From Geobacillus jurassicus NBRC 107829 (GTDB taxonomy: Bacteria > Bacillota > Bacilli > Bacillales > Anoxybacillaceae), in the NCBI RefSeq assembly GCF_001544315.1, contig NZ_BCQG01000015.1:1-64000 (forward strand): a stretch of DNA of 64,000 nt, in the 5' to 3' direction. Positions 37,143 through 46,349 of this stretch are shown piece by piece (positions within the stretch are counted from its first letter, which is position 1; each line of letters opens with the position of its first letter). The notes below the pieces were generated by a model that saw nothing but the letters and a program-made list of their open reading frames with translations, had not been told where the DNA came from and made no database searches. Both the position numbers and the translations under genes were made by a program.

Positions 37143-37574
37143 TTAATGGCAGCCGCCGTGCTTGTTGTAGCGAAGCGCGGCGCCGGTTTCGCCGCGCAGC
37201 ACGTCGCCGCCGGTCGAGGCTAAAATTTCATCGGTCACCGTATTCGAAATCGTCGAGGCGACAAGCTGCAGCAGGTCGTTCACATCGGCCTGCGACTGTT
37301 GAAACTCGCTGACGATCGGAATTTGCGACAGCTGTTCATAAATGTCGTCAATTTTTTGTTCCACTCTTTTTAACGCTTCATGTTTGCCGTAATGTTGGAG
37401 GTTGACCGCTTGCTTTTGCAACGATTTTAACTCGTTAATCAACGCGCGCACTTTTTCGTTTTGGTGGATTTTTTCTTCCGCCCGTTTGAAAAAGTCGACT
37501 TCTTCCGTTTCGGCGATCATTTTCGCCAACTGCTTCGCTTGGGCCAAGACATCATCCCGCGTATATTTTGCCAT
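37143..37574 (-). CDS. ymcA: RicA/YmcA, YlbF-YmcA family regulator
   Basis: A 143-residue helical protein, the same length as B. subtilis YmcA. Together with YlbF and YaaT (the RicAFT complex) it supports RNase Y-dependent maturation of operon mRNAs and promotes competence, biofilm formation and sporulation. The C-terminus NKHGGCH retains a Cys that may take part in cluster binding. The start at 37574 has GAGGTG seven bases before it and overlaps the end of miaB by 23 bases. RNase Y (rny) is also encoded in this window. Confidence 0.93.
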   Translation of the reverse strand: MAKYTRDDVLAQAKQLAKMIAETEEVDFFKRAEEKIHQNEKVRALINELKSLQKQAVNLQHYGKHEALKRVEQKIDDIYEQLSQIPIVSEFQQSQADVNDLLQLVASTISNTVTDEILASTGGDVLRGETGAALRYNKHGGCH

Positions 37575-39147
37575 GTTCATTCACCTCGATCGCTTCATTC
37601 ACAAGTTCGCCTGTAAGCGTCCACGTTTTCGCCTGCGTAATGCGCACGTTGACCAGTTGCCCGATGAGCGATTTCGGGCCGGCAAAGTGAACGAGCTTGT
37701 TTTTGCGAGTATAGCCGGCCAATACGTCCGGATTCGTTTTGCTTTCGCCTTCTACAAGCACTTCGACGACTTGCCCTTCGTATTGCTTCATTTTCTTGGC
37801 CGCGATTTCTTGGACGAGGGCATTGAGCCGCTTGAGCCGCTCTTTTTTCACTTCCATCGGCACGTTGTCATTCATTTTCGCCGCCGGCGTGCCTTCGCGC
37901 GGCGAGTAGATGAACGTGTACGCCGAATCGAACTCGACTTCGCGGTAAAGCGACAACGTTTCTTCAAACTGCTCGTCCGTCTCGTTCGGGAAGCCGACGA
38001 TAATGTCGGTCGTCAAAGCGACGTCCGGGATGGCTGCTTTGATTTTGCGGACGAGCTCCAAATACTCCTCGCGCGTATATTTGCGGCCCATCATTTTCAA
38101 AATTTCCGTGCTGCCCGATTGCACCGGCAGATGGATATGTTCAACCAAGTTGCCGCGTTTGGCGAGCACTTCGATGAGCCGGTCGTCAAAGTCGCGCGGA
38201 TGACTCGTTGTGAAGCGGATGCGCGCAATATCGATTTTGCGCAGCTCATCCATTAGATCGCCAAGACCGTAGTTCATATCGGCGAAATCTTTCCCGTAGG
38301 CGTTGACGTTTTGCCCAAGCAGCGTAATTTCTTTATAGCCTTGGGCGGCGAGCTGGCGCACTTCTTGGATGATGTCCTCCGGACGGCGGCTCCGCTCCTT
38401 GCCGCGCGTGTACGGAACGATGCAGTACGTGCAAAACTTGTCGCAGCCGTACATAATGTTGACCCACGCTTTAATCTTCCCTTTGCGCACTTTCGGCAAG
38501 TTTTCGACGACGTCGCCTTCTTTCGACCATACTTCGACGACCATTTCTTTCGACATGTACGCCTCATGCAAAATGTACGGCAGACGATGGATGTTGTGCG
38601 TGCCGAAAATGAGGTCGACGTATTGGTATTGCTTTAAAATTTTATTGACGACCGATTCTTCTTGCGACATACAGCCGCACACGCCCAGTAGCAAATCCGG
38701 GTTCGTCGTTTTGAGCGGTTTCAAGTAGCCGAGCTCGCCAAATACTTTGTTTTCCGCGTTTTCGCGAATCGCACACGTGTTGAGCAAAATGACGTTTGCC
38801 TCTTCCGGGCGGTCCGTTGGCTCATAGCCGAGCGCCATGAAAATGCCGGCCATCACTTCCGTGTCGTGTTCATTCATTTGACAGCCGTACGTGCGGATGT
38901 AAAACTTCCGCCCGCGCCCCATGCCGCGAAACTCTTCAGGAATGGCAAAGTCTTTCACGTATTTGACTTCCTCTTTGCCGCGCTTTTTCGCCTCTTTTAA
39001 GTTCGGCGGAATAAATACGCTCGTGAAATATTTCTCGTAGTCTTTCGTCGTTTTTTCTTTCAGCCGCTCCAAGGCGGATTTTCTGTCCGCTGGATGGCTT
39101 TCCGTTTTGATTTGTCCTGTTTGCTCCAAACGTTGTTTTTCGTTCAT
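37552..39147 (-). CDS. miaB: tRNA-2-methylthio-N6-dimethylallyladenosine synthase MiaB
   Basis: A 531-residue radical-SAM methylthiotransferase that converts i6A37 to ms2i6A37 in tRNA. The N-terminal domain holds three cluster cysteines (TYGCQMN, LNTCAIR, VCGCMSQ), the radical-SAM motif is CDKFCTYC, and a C-terminal TRAM domain binds RNA. The N-terminus carries about 70 extra residues, as in Bacillus YmcB. The ATG at 39147 follows AAAGGAG by 12 bases; an in-frame ATG four codons earlier is too close to that site. It precedes ymcA with a short overlap. Confidence 0.96.
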   Translation of the reverse strand: MNEKQRLEQTGQIKTESHPADRKSALERLKEKTTKDYEKYFTSVFIPPNLKEAKKRGKEEVKYVKDFAIPEEFRGMGRGRKFYIRTYGCQMNEHDTEVMAGIFMALGYEPTDRPEEANVILLNTCAIRENAENKVFGELGYLKPLKTTNPDLLLGVCGCMSQEESVVNKILKQYQYVDLIFGTHNIHRLPYILHEAYMSKEMVVEVWSKEGDVVENLPKVRKGKIKAWVNIMYGCDKFCTYCIVPYTRGKERSRRPEDIIQEVRQLAAQGYKEITLLGQNVNAYGKDFADMNYGLGDLMDELRKIDIARIRFTTSHPRDFDDRLIEVLAKRGNLVEHIHLPVQSGSTEILKMMGRKYTREEYLELVRKIKAAIPDVALTTDIIVGFPNETDEQFEETLSLYREVEFDSAYTFIYSPREGTPAAKMNDNVPMEVKKERLKRLNALVQEIAAKKMKQYEGQVVEVLVEGESKTNPDVLAGYTRKNKLVHFAGPKSLIGQLVNVRITQAKTWTLTGELVNEAIEVNEHGKIYAG

Positions 39148-39288
39148 CGCAATCTCCATCTCCTTTCTGCCAACATCATGGATGGTTCTCGGCAAATTTC
39201 TTCCAACTACACACTACCATAGTATATCGTCAACTGCCAAGAAACACAATGGGAATTGTTCCGGAAGCCCAGAACATGTCATCATAGC

Positions 39289-39324
39289 AAAAAAACACCC
39301 GATGAGGCAAGCCCCCGTCGGGTG
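39289..39324 (-). terminator. Terminator of korAB
   Basis: On the minus strand CACCCGACGGGGG pairs imperfectly with the CCTCATCGGGTG arm (39296-39324), followed by TTTTTTTG. It lies about 18 bases after the korB stop. Confidence 0.85.
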
Positions 39325-39341
39325 TGGGTTGTTTCCATATT

Positions 39342-40208
39342 TTACATAAACTCTGCCACGAGTTCGGCGAACTTTTCTTTGCTCATTTTCAGCTCCGCCT
39401 CGGCAAGCGGCGTCTCGCTGTAGCCCGGCACAAGTTCTTGGTACGACTTTTGTTCTTTGTTTTGGTAAATAATCCCGGTGACAAGCCCATCGTATTTCAT
39501 GACCGTCTGCATCGCCTTCTCGCGGTCGGACGGGTCATACCCTTCAATGTCGCTTATCTTGACGAGCCGCTCTTTGAACCACTCGTACGTGTTCACTTTG
39601 TTGTACGTGACGCACGGGCTGAAGACGTTGATGAGCGCAAAGCCTTTATGCTTGACGCCTTCTTCAATCAAGCTCGTCAATTCTTTTAAATCGCTTGAGA
39701 AGCCTTGCGCAACAAACGTCGCTCCGGCGCTCAAGGCGATTTCGAGCGGCGACAGCGCCGGCTCGATCGACCCGTACGGCGTGCTTTTCGTTTGAAAGCC
39801 GGCAGCGCTGCGCGGGGATGTTTGCCCTTTCGTCAATCCGTAAATTTGGTTGTCCATGACGATGTACGTAATGTCGATGTTGCGGCGAATGGCGTGGACG
39901 GTATGGCCCATGCCAATGGCAAACCCGTCGCCGTCGCCACCGGCGGCGATCACCGTCAAATCACGGTTCGCCATTTTCACTCCTTGTGCAAGCGGCAGAA
40001 CACGGCCATGCGTGCCGTGGAAGCCGTAAGAGTGAATGTAGCCGGAGATGCGCCCCGAACAGCCGATCCCGGAAATGACCGCCAGCTGGTGCGGCTCCAA
40101 TCCAAGATTGGCGGCGGCGCGCTGAATGGCGGCCTGCACGGAAAAGTCGCCGCAACCCGGGCACCAGTTCGGCTTTACATCATTGCGGAAATCTTTAAAG
40201 GTGGCCAT
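39342..40208 (-). CDS. korB: 2-oxoacid:ferredoxin oxidoreductase, beta subunit
   Basis: A 288-residue thiamine-diphosphate subunit that oxidatively decarboxylates a 2-oxoacid, probably 2-oxoglutarate, to acyl-CoA with ferredoxin as acceptor. The ThDP site is GDGDGFAIGMGH with the later MDNQIYGLTKGQ. Four cysteines (CPGCG, GCSGR, SPCVTYN) are placed to bind the single [4Fe-4S] cluster known from two-subunit archaeal enzymes. The ATG at 40208 overlaps the 3' end of korA by 34 bases, with AAGGAG upstream. Specificity for 2-oxoglutarate rather than pyruvate is inferred. Confidence 0.9.
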   Translation of the reverse strand: MATFKDFRNDVKPNWCPGCGDFSVQAAIQRAAANLGLEPHQLAVISGIGCSGRISGYIHSYGFHGTHGRVLPLAQGVKMANRDLTVIAAGGDGDGFAIGMGHTVHAIRRNIDITYIVMDNQIYGLTKGQTSPRSAAGFQTKSTPYGSIEPALSPLEIALSAGATFVAQGFSSDLKELTSLIEEGVKHKGFALINVFSPCVTYNKVNTYEWFKERLVKISDIEGYDPSDREKAMQTVMKYDGLVTGIIYQNKEQKSYQELVPGYSETPLAEAELKMSKEKFAELVAEFM

Positions 40209-41947
40209 TGTGCTAACAACTCCTTGCATTTAGTATAGACATCGCCCGGCAAGAACGGATTGCCGTCGAATTTCAAGACGCTGGCGATTTTGTCGGCATG
40301 CCCGACGTTCATTTTCAACAGGTTGGCCAGCTGCCCGGTTGCATTTTGTTCGACGACGACGACCCGCTTCGCTTTTTCGACAAGCGGCCGGATGTCATCG
40401 ACCGGGAACGGATGAAGCAAACGAATGTGCGCATGGTTGACTTTGACACCGTCTTGCTCGAGGCGCTCCATCGCCTCTTCGATCGCCCCGCGCGTCGATA
40501 AAAAGCCGATCAAAAGCAAATCTGGCTCTTCGTGGCGGAGTTGTTTGTGCACCGGCGTCGGGAAATGAATGTGCTCGAGTTTGCGCATCCGCTTTTCCAT
40601 TTGCGCCCGGCGGTTCGCCGCCGTCTCTGACGGGCGGCCTGTTTCTGCATGCTCGACCCCGGTGACATGGTGGATGCCGTATTTTGTCCCCGGCAGCACC
40701 CGCGGCGAAACGCCGTCCGGCGTGATTTCATACCGTTTGAAATTGTCTTTGTCCGGAAGCGGCGGCAGCTCACCATTCATCAGCTTGCCGCGGCGGATTT
40801 CCACCCGGTCGTAATCAAGCGGCTCGACCGTCTGCTTTCCGAGCGACAGCTGCAAATCCGACAGGAAAATGACCGGACATTGATATTCCTCGGCTAGGTT
40901 AAACGCTTCCGCCATATCGTAAAACGCTTCTTCGACCGTGCTTGGCGCCATGACGATTTTCGGAATCTCCCCGTGTGTGCCATAAATCATGGCGAGCAAG
41001 TCCGATTGTTCTTGCTTCGTCGGCAAGCCAGTGCTCGGGCCGCCTCGCTGCGTGTCGACGACGACAAGCGGCGTTTCCGTCATGCCGGCTAGTCCAATCG
41101 CTTCCGCCATGAGCGACAGCCCCGGTCCGGCGGAAGCGGTGAACGCCCGAACGCCGGCATAGTTGGCGCCGATCGCCATCGTACAGGCGGCGATTTCATC
41201 TTCCGTCTGGATGACCGCGCCCCCAAAATCCGGCAGCTTTTTAATCAAGTATTCCATAATTTCCGAAGCCGGGGTGATCGGATAGGCGGCCATAAAGCGC
41301 GCTCCGCCGGCAATGGCGCCCAAAGCGATGGCGTCGTTGCCGATCATGAACATTCTCCGTTTGCCGTCGGCTTTGGCTAGTTTCATCGTTTTCGCCTGGC
41401 CGTTGAGCTCGTCTTTCATATATTGCGCACCGGCGCGAATCGCTTCCATATTTTTCCCGACAACTTGCGCTCCTTTGCGTCCAAATGTGTCAACGACAAC
41501 GCTTTCGAACACGGCGGCGTCCAAATCCAGCACCGCGCTCGTTGCGCCGATGGCGACCATGTTTTTCATCAGCGGGTTGCCAAGCTGTGTGGCGATATCG
41601 GTGAACGGAACGGCGTAAAGCGCCACTCCTTTTCCTTCCGGAATCACCGGATTGAATTTGGCGTCCGCAATGACGATGCCGCCGCTATGAAGCTCGTGGA
41701 AGTTGAAGTCAATCGTCTCCTGGTCGAACGCCACCAAGATGTCCAAATCATCGGCGACCGCCCGCACCGGCTTCGTGCTGACGCGGATTTTGTTGTTCGT
41801 ATGCCCCCCTTTGATGCGTGAAGAAAAATGGCGGTATCCATATAAGTAATACCCAAGGCGGTTCAGCGCTGTGGAGAAAATTTCTCCTGTGCTTTCAATT
41901 CCTTCCCCTTGCTGGCCGCCTACCTTCCATGACAGCTGTTCAATCAT
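40175..41947 (-). CDS. korA: 2-oxoacid:ferredoxin oxidoreductase, fused gamma-alpha subunit
   Basis: A 590-residue protein. The N-terminal 190 residues are the gamma domain (KVGGQQGEGI, RIKGGHTNN); the rest is the pyrimidine-binding alpha domain with AYPITPASE, QTEDEIAA and the TSTGPGLSL-like ASAGPGLSLMAE block. It pairs with KorB to form an alpha-beta enzyme without separate delta ferredoxin subunits. It starts with ATG after AAAGGGG. korAB is placed upstream of miaB here, whereas B. subtilis has tdh-kbl in this place. No ferredoxin gene is nearby. Confidence 0.9.
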   Translation of the reverse strand: MIEQLSWKVGGQQGEGIESTGEIFSTALNRLGYYLYGYRHFSSRIKGGHTNNKIRVSTKPVRAVADDLDILVAFDQETIDFNFHELHSGGIVIADAKFNPVIPEGKGVALYAVPFTDIATQLGNPLMKNMVAIGATSAVLDLDAAVFESVVVDTFGRKGAQVVGKNMEAIRAGAQYMKDELNGQAKTMKLAKADGKRRMFMIGNDAIALGAIAGGARFMAAYPITPASEIMEYLIKKLPDFGGAVIQTEDEIAACTMAIGANYAGVRAFTASAGPGLSLMAEAIGLAGMTETPLVVVDTQRGGPSTGLPTKQEQSDLLAMIYGTHGEIPKIVMAPSTVEEAFYDMAEAFNLAEEYQCPVIFLSDLQLSLGKQTVEPLDYDRVEIRRGKLMNGELPPLPDKDNFKRYEITPDGVSPRVLPGTKYGIHHVTGVEHAETGRPSETAANRRAQMEKRMRKLEHIHFPTPVHKQLRHEEPDLLLIGFLSTRGAIEEAMERLEQDGVKVNHAHIRLLHPFPVDDIRPLVEKAKRVVVVEQNATGQLANLLKMNVGHADKIASVLKFDGNPFLPGDVYTKCKELLAQWPPLKISAMM

Positions 41948-42102
41948 GCTTTACACCCCTTTATGTTCACTCCAGCCTTTCGCTACTATTGTACCACTTT
42001 TCTGACAAGGAAACTACCATTTTGGACGCCTTTTTCGGGCGGCTCCGCCGATGCCCTGTCTTCTATTCTAGGATACGCAGAGCCGATACTCAGTGATATT
42101 CG

Positions 42103-43026
42103 TCACTCCGGCAAATGGGCGTAGAAGTTGCCGAATAAAAAACGGGCCGCCTGCTCGGCGGAGTAATGCTTGTACAACTCGTTGACAAGCCGCGCATATT
42201 CCCGCACCGTTCCAAGACCGGCGACCGTCTCCGTTATGCCATCAAAGTCGGAGCCGAACCCGACGTTGGTTTCCCCTCCGAGCGCACATATATGGTCGAG
42301 ATGACGAAGCACATCGGCGATCGCCGCCCCGCTTTTGTTCGTCGTCAAAAAGTACGGGACGAAATTCACACCAATCATGCCGTCTTTTTCGATCAGCGCT
42401 TTGATTTGCTCGTCGGTTAAGTTGCGCGGATGCGGGCATAGACGATGGACATTGGAATGGGAAGCGATTGGGAACCGAGCCATCTCGATGACATCCCAAA
42501 ACGCTTTCTCCGATAAGTGGGACACGTCGACCCATCGTTTTGCTTCATTAAGAAGCTCAACGACTTGCCGGCCAAACGCCGTCAACCCGGCGCCGCGCTT
42601 CTCCCACGCTCCATCGGCAACGGCGTTTGAGAAGTTCCACGTCAAGCCAACCGAAGCGACGCCGAGGCGAAGGAGCGTCTTCAGCTTGACAAGGTTGGCG
42701 CCGATGGCGTCGCAGCCTTCCAGCGTCAACATCGCCCCGATTTCCCCTTCTTTAAGGGCGGCGATGTCCCGTTTTGTCCGCACGAACTTCACGGACGGAA
42801 ACGCATCGATAATGCGGGTAAAGAAGATGTCCACCATCTCGAGCGCCACAGTGAACCGTGCTTCCTCCGACACCGTTTCCGGTATGTAGACGGCAAAGCA
42901 TTGCACTTTCACCCCTGCTTCCACCATTCCCGAAAGAGTGACGTGAAGCGAAGCTCCATCGCGAAACGACAGCGACCGATTCTGCCATAACTTCATCAAC
43001 GCATCGCAATGTGCATCGAAGATCAT
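42103..43026 (-). CDS. Membrane dipeptidase family (M19) hydrolase
   Basis: A 307-residue zinc-dependent dipeptidase. The N-terminal DAHCD (metal ligands His and Asp), the LEGCDAIG segment with the bridging Glu, ASHSNVHRLCPHPRNL and GFGSDFDGI, with the metal and substrate residues, define the M19 family. Members hydrolyse dipeptides, often with a D-residue at the C-terminal side, and some work in peptidoglycan or bacillithiol-like metabolism. No signal peptide is seen, so it is likely cytoplasmic. The ATG at 43026 follows GGGGGAAATGAA. It lies downstream of the spoVS terminator. Confidence 0.9.
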   Translation of the reverse strand: MIFDAHCDALMKLWQNRSLSFRDGASLHVTLSGMVEAGVKVQCFAVYIPETVSEEARFTVALEMVDIFFTRIIDAFPSVKFVRTKRDIAALKEGEIGAMLTLEGCDAIGANLVKLKTLLRLGVASVGLTWNFSNAVADGAWEKRGAGLTAFGRQVVELLNEAKRWVDVSHLSEKAFWDVIEMARFPIASHSNVHRLCPHPRNLTDEQIKALIEKDGMIGVNFVPYFLTTNKSGAAIADVLRHLDHICALGGETNVGFGSDFDGITETVAGLGTVREYARLVNELYKHYSAEQAARFLFGNFYAHLPE

Positions 43027-43047
43027 TTCATTTCCCCCTTGAAAAAG

Positions 43048-43094
43048 CAAAAAATAACCTGCCTGCCTTCGCAGCCGAAGGCGCCAACAGGTTA
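43048..43094 (-). terminator. Terminator of spoVS
   Basis: On the minus strand ATAACCTG pairs with CAGGTTAT with an inner GCCTTC/GAAGGC hairpin, followed by TTTTTTGC. It lies about 25 bases after the spoVS stop codon. Confidence 0.85.
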
Positions 43095-43120
43095 TATATC
43101 ACCATTGGCCGATCATCCAA

Positions 43121-43381
43121 TTAACGAGGTTCGACAATCAATTTGATTGCTGTCCGCTCTTCCCCGTCAATGATAATATCCGTAAACGCCGGAATGCAAA
43201 TCAAGTCCATACCGCTCGGTGCCACAAACCCTCGTGCGATCGCTACTGCCTTAACGGCTTGGTTCAATGCACCTGCGCCGATCGCTTGAATTTCCGCCGC
43301 GCCGCGCTCGCGCAGCACCCCGGCAAGTGCACCAGCTACAGAGTTCGGATTCGATTTTGCTGAAACTTTTAATATTTCCAT
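43121..43381 (-). CDS. spoVS: Stage V sporulation protein S
   Basis: An 86-residue Alba-like protein, highly conserved in spore formers and some other bacteria. It opens with EILKVSAKSNPNSVAGALAG and keeps QAIGAGALNQAVKAVAIARG and the GMDLICIPAF segment. In B. subtilis it is required for normal septation and coat completion during sporulation. A near-perfect sigma-H promoter lies upstream. The nearby ymdB and rny genes are in the same order as in B. subtilis. Confidence 0.98.
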   Translation of the reverse strand: MEILKVSAKSNPNSVAGALAGVLRERGAAEIQAIGAGALNQAVKAVAIARGFVAPSGMDLICIPAFTDIIIDGEERTAIKLIVEPR

Positions 43382-43443
43382 TTCTAGCTCCTCCCTCGTT
43401 TCCTTGGAAAATGATTTCGGTAAAAGGTCCTCACTGTAACTAT

Positions 43444-43470
43444 ATTCACTGTTTCGACAACTATTCCTGC
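43444..43470 (-). promoter_or_regulatory. Sigma-H promoter of spoVS
   Basis: On the minus strand GCAGGAATA (43462-43470), an 11-base spacer and AGTGAAT (43444-43450) match the sigma-H consensus RnAGGAwWW-N11-12-RnnGAAT in every fixed position. It is about 65 bases before the spoVS start. B. subtilis spoVS is sigma-H dependent. Confidence 0.8.
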
Positions 43471-43509
43471 ATAGGAGGAGCCTGTTTTTAAAAATTTTTA
43501 AAAAACGGA

Positions 43510-44304
43510 CTATTCAAAATAAGGGTGGTCATCATTAATGATCAACCGTTCTATGCGGAGCGCCCGCCCGCTTTGTTCATCTACATCGACATAAACGGCG
43601 TTCAGCTGGCTTCTTCCTTCCTTGACGCCGAAACGAACCGGCAGCCCGGTTAAAAATTTGCGCAACACCGCCTCCCGGTCGACGCCTAAAATGCCGTCAT
43701 ACGGCCCAGTCATGCCGACATCGGTAATGTACGCCGTGCCTTTTGGCAAAATGCGGTTATCGGCCGTCTGAACGTGCGTATGCGTCCCGATGACGGCGGA
43801 TACACGGCCGTCTAGGTACCAGCCCATCGCCTGTTTTTCGCTCGTCGCCTCAGCATGGAAATCGACGATGATGACCGGCGTGCGCGCCGAAGCGTCGGCG
43901 ATCAATTCATCCGCTTTTTGAAACGGGCAGTCAATGGCCGGCAAAAACGCTCGTCCTTGCAAATTGATGACCGCCGCCTCGCCGTGCTCGGTCGGCACGT
44001 AGACGATCCCTTTTCCCGGCGTGCCAGGCGGGTAATTGGCCGGGCGGATGAGCGCTTTCGCTTGATCGATAAACTCAAAAATATCGCGCTTATCCCATGC
44101 GTGATTCCCTAAAGTGACAACATGAGCGCCCGAAGCGAGAAACGCCCGGTAAATCGGTTCAGTGATCCCTTTCCCGCCGGCAGCGTTTTCGCCGTTGATC
44201 ACAACGACGTCCGGCCGGTGTTTTTCCTTCAGCTTTGGCAAATAGTGCTCCACCATTTTTTGCCCCGGCGAGCCGACGACGTCGCCGATAAATAAAATTC
44301 TCAT
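43510..44304 (-). CDS. ymdB: 2',3'-cyclic nucleotide phosphodiesterase YmdB
   Basis: A 264-residue calcineurin-like metallophosphoesterase, the same length as B. subtilis YmdB. Metal-site motifs are GDVVGSPG, NGENAAGG, GNHAWD, DFHAEATSEK and GTHTHVQT. YmdB hydrolyses cyclic nucleotides and influences biofilm and motility gene expression. The ATG at 44304 follows AAAGGGATC; the longer frame from 44346 reads into the rny terminator region. It lies downstream of rny, in the conserved rny-ymdB-spoVS block. Confidence 0.95.
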   Translation of the reverse strand: MRILFIGDVVGSPGQKMVEHYLPKLKEKHRPDVVVINGENAAGGKGITEPIYRAFLASGAHVVTLGNHAWDKRDIFEFIDQAKALIRPANYPPGTPGKGIVYVPTEHGEAAVINLQGRAFLPAIDCPFQKADELIADASARTPVIIVDFHAEATSEKQAMGWYLDGRVSAVIGTHTHVQTADNRILPKGTAYITDVGMTGPYDGILGVDREAVLRKFLTGLPVRFGVKEGRSQLNAVYVDVDEQSGRALRIERLIINDDHPYFE

Positions 44305-44378
44305 CCGTGATCCCTTTCTAAACGAAAAATATCGCCTTTCGCCCATCTACGCATCGTTATACCCTCCTATTTTACGCA

Positions 44379-44407
44379 CAAAAAAAGAAAGTGGCAATAG
44401 CCACTTT
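44379..44407 (-). terminator. Terminator between rny and ymdB
   Basis: On the minus strand AAAGTGGC-TATT-GCCACTTT is a perfect eight-base-pair stem followed by CTTTTTTTG. The stem touches the rny stop codon. Confidence 0.85.
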
Positions 44408-45962
44408 ATTTCGCGTATTCGACCGCCCGCGTTTCGCGGATGACCGTCACTTTAATATGGCCCGGGTAATCGAGCTCTTCTTCGATCCGTTTGCGGATGT
44501 CACGCGCCAGCCGGTGCGCTTCCAAATCGTCGATCATATCCGGTTTGACCATAATGCGCACTTCACGCCCGGCTTGAATGGCGTACGATTTTTCTACGCC
44601 TTCGTACGATTCGGCGATTTCTTCAAGCTTCTCTAGACGACGGATATAGTTTTCCAGCGTTTCACTGCGCGCTCCCGGTCGCGCCGCCGACAGCGCATCG
44701 GCTGCCGCGACAAGCACGGCGATGACCGACGTCGGTTCAGTGTCGCCATGGTGGGAGGCGATGCTGTTGATGACGACCGGATGTTCTTTATACTTCGTCG
44801 CCAGCTCAACGCCGATTTCCACATGGCTTCCTTCCACTTCGTGATCGATCGCTTTCCCAATGTCATGAAGCAAGCCGGCCCGGCGCGCCAGCATTTCGTC
44901 CTCCCCGAGCTCGGCCGCCATCAGTCCGGCTAAAAACGCCACTTCTACCGAGTGTTTTAAGACGTTTTGCCCGTAGCTCGTTCGGAACTTGAGCCGCCCT
45001 AAAATTTTGATCAAATCCGGATGCAAGCCGTGAACACCGACTTCAAACGTCGTCTGTTCGCCGACTTCGCGGATATGCTCATCCACTTCGCGGCGCGCCT
45101 TTTCGACCATTTCCTCAATGCGCGCCGGATGGATGCGGCCATCCTGCACAAGCTTATCGAGCGCGATGCGCGCTGTCTCGCGGCGGATCGGGTCAAATCC
45201 GGACAAAATGACCGCCTCCGGCGTATCGTCGATGATCAAATCGATGCCGGTCAACGTCTCGAGCGTGCGGATGTTCCGCCCTTCGCGCCCGATGATTCGC
45301 CCTTTCATTTCGTCGTTCGGCAAATTGACGACGGAAACGGTCGTTTCGGCGACATGGTCAGCGGCACAGCGCTGGATGGCAAGCGACAAAATCGCCTTCG
45401 CCCGCTTGTCCGCTTCCTCTTTCGCCCGCGTTTCCGCCTCTTTGATCATCATCGCAATCTCATGCGACAGCTCTTTCTCGACGCGCTCTAAAATGAGCTG
45501 GCGGGCATCGTCGCGCGTCAGGCCGGAAATGCGTTCAAGTTCGGCTTGTTGTTGTTTGACGAGCGCTTCCACTTTGCTTTCCATTTGTTCAATATGCTGT
45601 TGTCTTTCGTTCAACGCTTCTTCCTTCGCCTCAAGCAGCGCCTCGCGTTTGTTGAGCGCTTCATCTTTGCGGTCGAGATTTTCCTCCTTTTGCATCAGGC
45701 GGTTTTCTTGTTTTTGGAGCTCGCTTCTCCGGTCGCGGATGTCGCGCTCCGCCTCCGTGCGCAGTTTATGAATCTCGTCTTTCGCTTCGAGAAGCGCCTC
45801 TTTTTTCAAGGCGTCCGCCTCGCGTTTCGCCTCCTCAATCAGCTGTTCGGCAGCGGCTTTCGCTCCGCCGATTTTCGCTTCGGCAATCGATTTGCGGACA
45901 AAAAAGCCAACAACGGCACCAACGACTAAGGCAAGCAAAGCGGAGATGATGATCGAGCCCAT
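44406..45962 (-). CDS. rny: Ribonuclease Y
   Basis: A 518-residue membrane-anchored endoribonuclease starting bulk mRNA decay. One N-terminal transmembrane helix (about residues 4-24) is followed by a long charged coiled coil (about 30-200), a KH domain ([11 protein letters not shown]) and an HD domain ([22 protein letters not shown] with the catalytic His-Asp). The ATG at 45962 has GAGGAGGTG before it; the frame could extend to 46028 but without a ribosome site. A strong sigma-A promoter lies upstream. Confidence 0.98.
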   Translation of the reverse strand: MGSIIISALLALVVGAVVGFFVRKSIAEAKIGGAKAAAEQLIEEAKREADALKKEALLEAKDEIHKLRTEAERDIRDRRSELQKQENRLMQKEENLDRKDEALNKREALLEAKEEALNERQQHIEQMESKVEALVKQQQAELERISGLTRDDARQLILERVEKELSHEIAMMIKEAETRAKEEADKRAKAILSLAIQRCAADHVAETTVSVVNLPNDEMKGRIIGREGRNIRTLETLTGIDLIIDDTPEAVILSGFDPIRRETARIALDKLVQDGRIHPARIEEMVEKARREVDEHIREVGEQTTFEVGVHGLHPDLIKILGRLKFRTSYGQNVLKHSVEVAFLAGLMAAELGEDEMLARRAGLLHDIGKAIDHEVEGSHVEIGVELATKYKEHPVVINSIASHHGDTEPTSVIAVLVAAADALSAARPGARSETLENYIRRLEKLEEIAESYEGVEKSYAIQAGREVRIMVKPDMIDDLEAHRLARDIRKRIEEELDYPGHIKVTVIRETRAVEYAK

Positions 45963-46146
45963 CGTTTCACCTCCTCTTGCTGTTCGGTTTTCTCTCGCTC
46001 TCTCTTCGCACCGCCATAGCCGGCGCAAATGGACATTTCCGTTTTCAATACATGATCAGTCGCTTGGCATGGCAATCGCCCGCGCAGCCCTCCGCACGAA
46101 GGCGGTCCGCCGCAGCGGGCGGGCGTATGGACAAATATACATGTTC
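45963..46146. other. Long 5' untranslated region of rny
   Basis: The promoter at 46147-46175 implies an untranslated leader of about 180 bases before the rny start. It is GC-rich and can fold (for example the CGCCCGC / GCGGGCG region near 46070-46125). I do not recognise a known riboswitch. The part between this promoter and recA (46176-46310) shows nothing further. Confidence 0.4.
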
Positions 46147-46175
46147 ATTGTAAAGGCGGCAACATGAATTGTCAA
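46147..46175 (-). promoter_or_regulatory. Sigma-A promoter of rny
   Basis: On the minus strand a perfect -35 TTGACA (46170-46175), 17 bases and TACAAT (46147-46152). No other promoter as good is seen before rny. Confidence 0.75.
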
Positions 46176-46310
46176 GATATTACACCGGCGCGCCCCAGCC
46201 CTCGGCTTTGGCGGCAGGCGGGCGCGCCTAGAGGATGACAACGGAAAAAGACCGTTTCGCCCGCCGTTCTTTTTGGGCTCACCGCCCTCCTTCGCAGGCG
46301 TGCGAATGGA

Positions 46311-46343
46311 AAAAGGCGCCCCGGCAGCTTGCCAGGACGCCTT
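46311..46343 (-). terminator. Terminator of recA
   Basis: On the minus strand AAGGCG-t-CC-t-GGCA pairs with TGCC-g-GG-g-CGCCTT, followed by TTTCC. It lies just after the recA stop. Confidence 0.8.
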
Positions 46344-46349
46344 GCGCAG

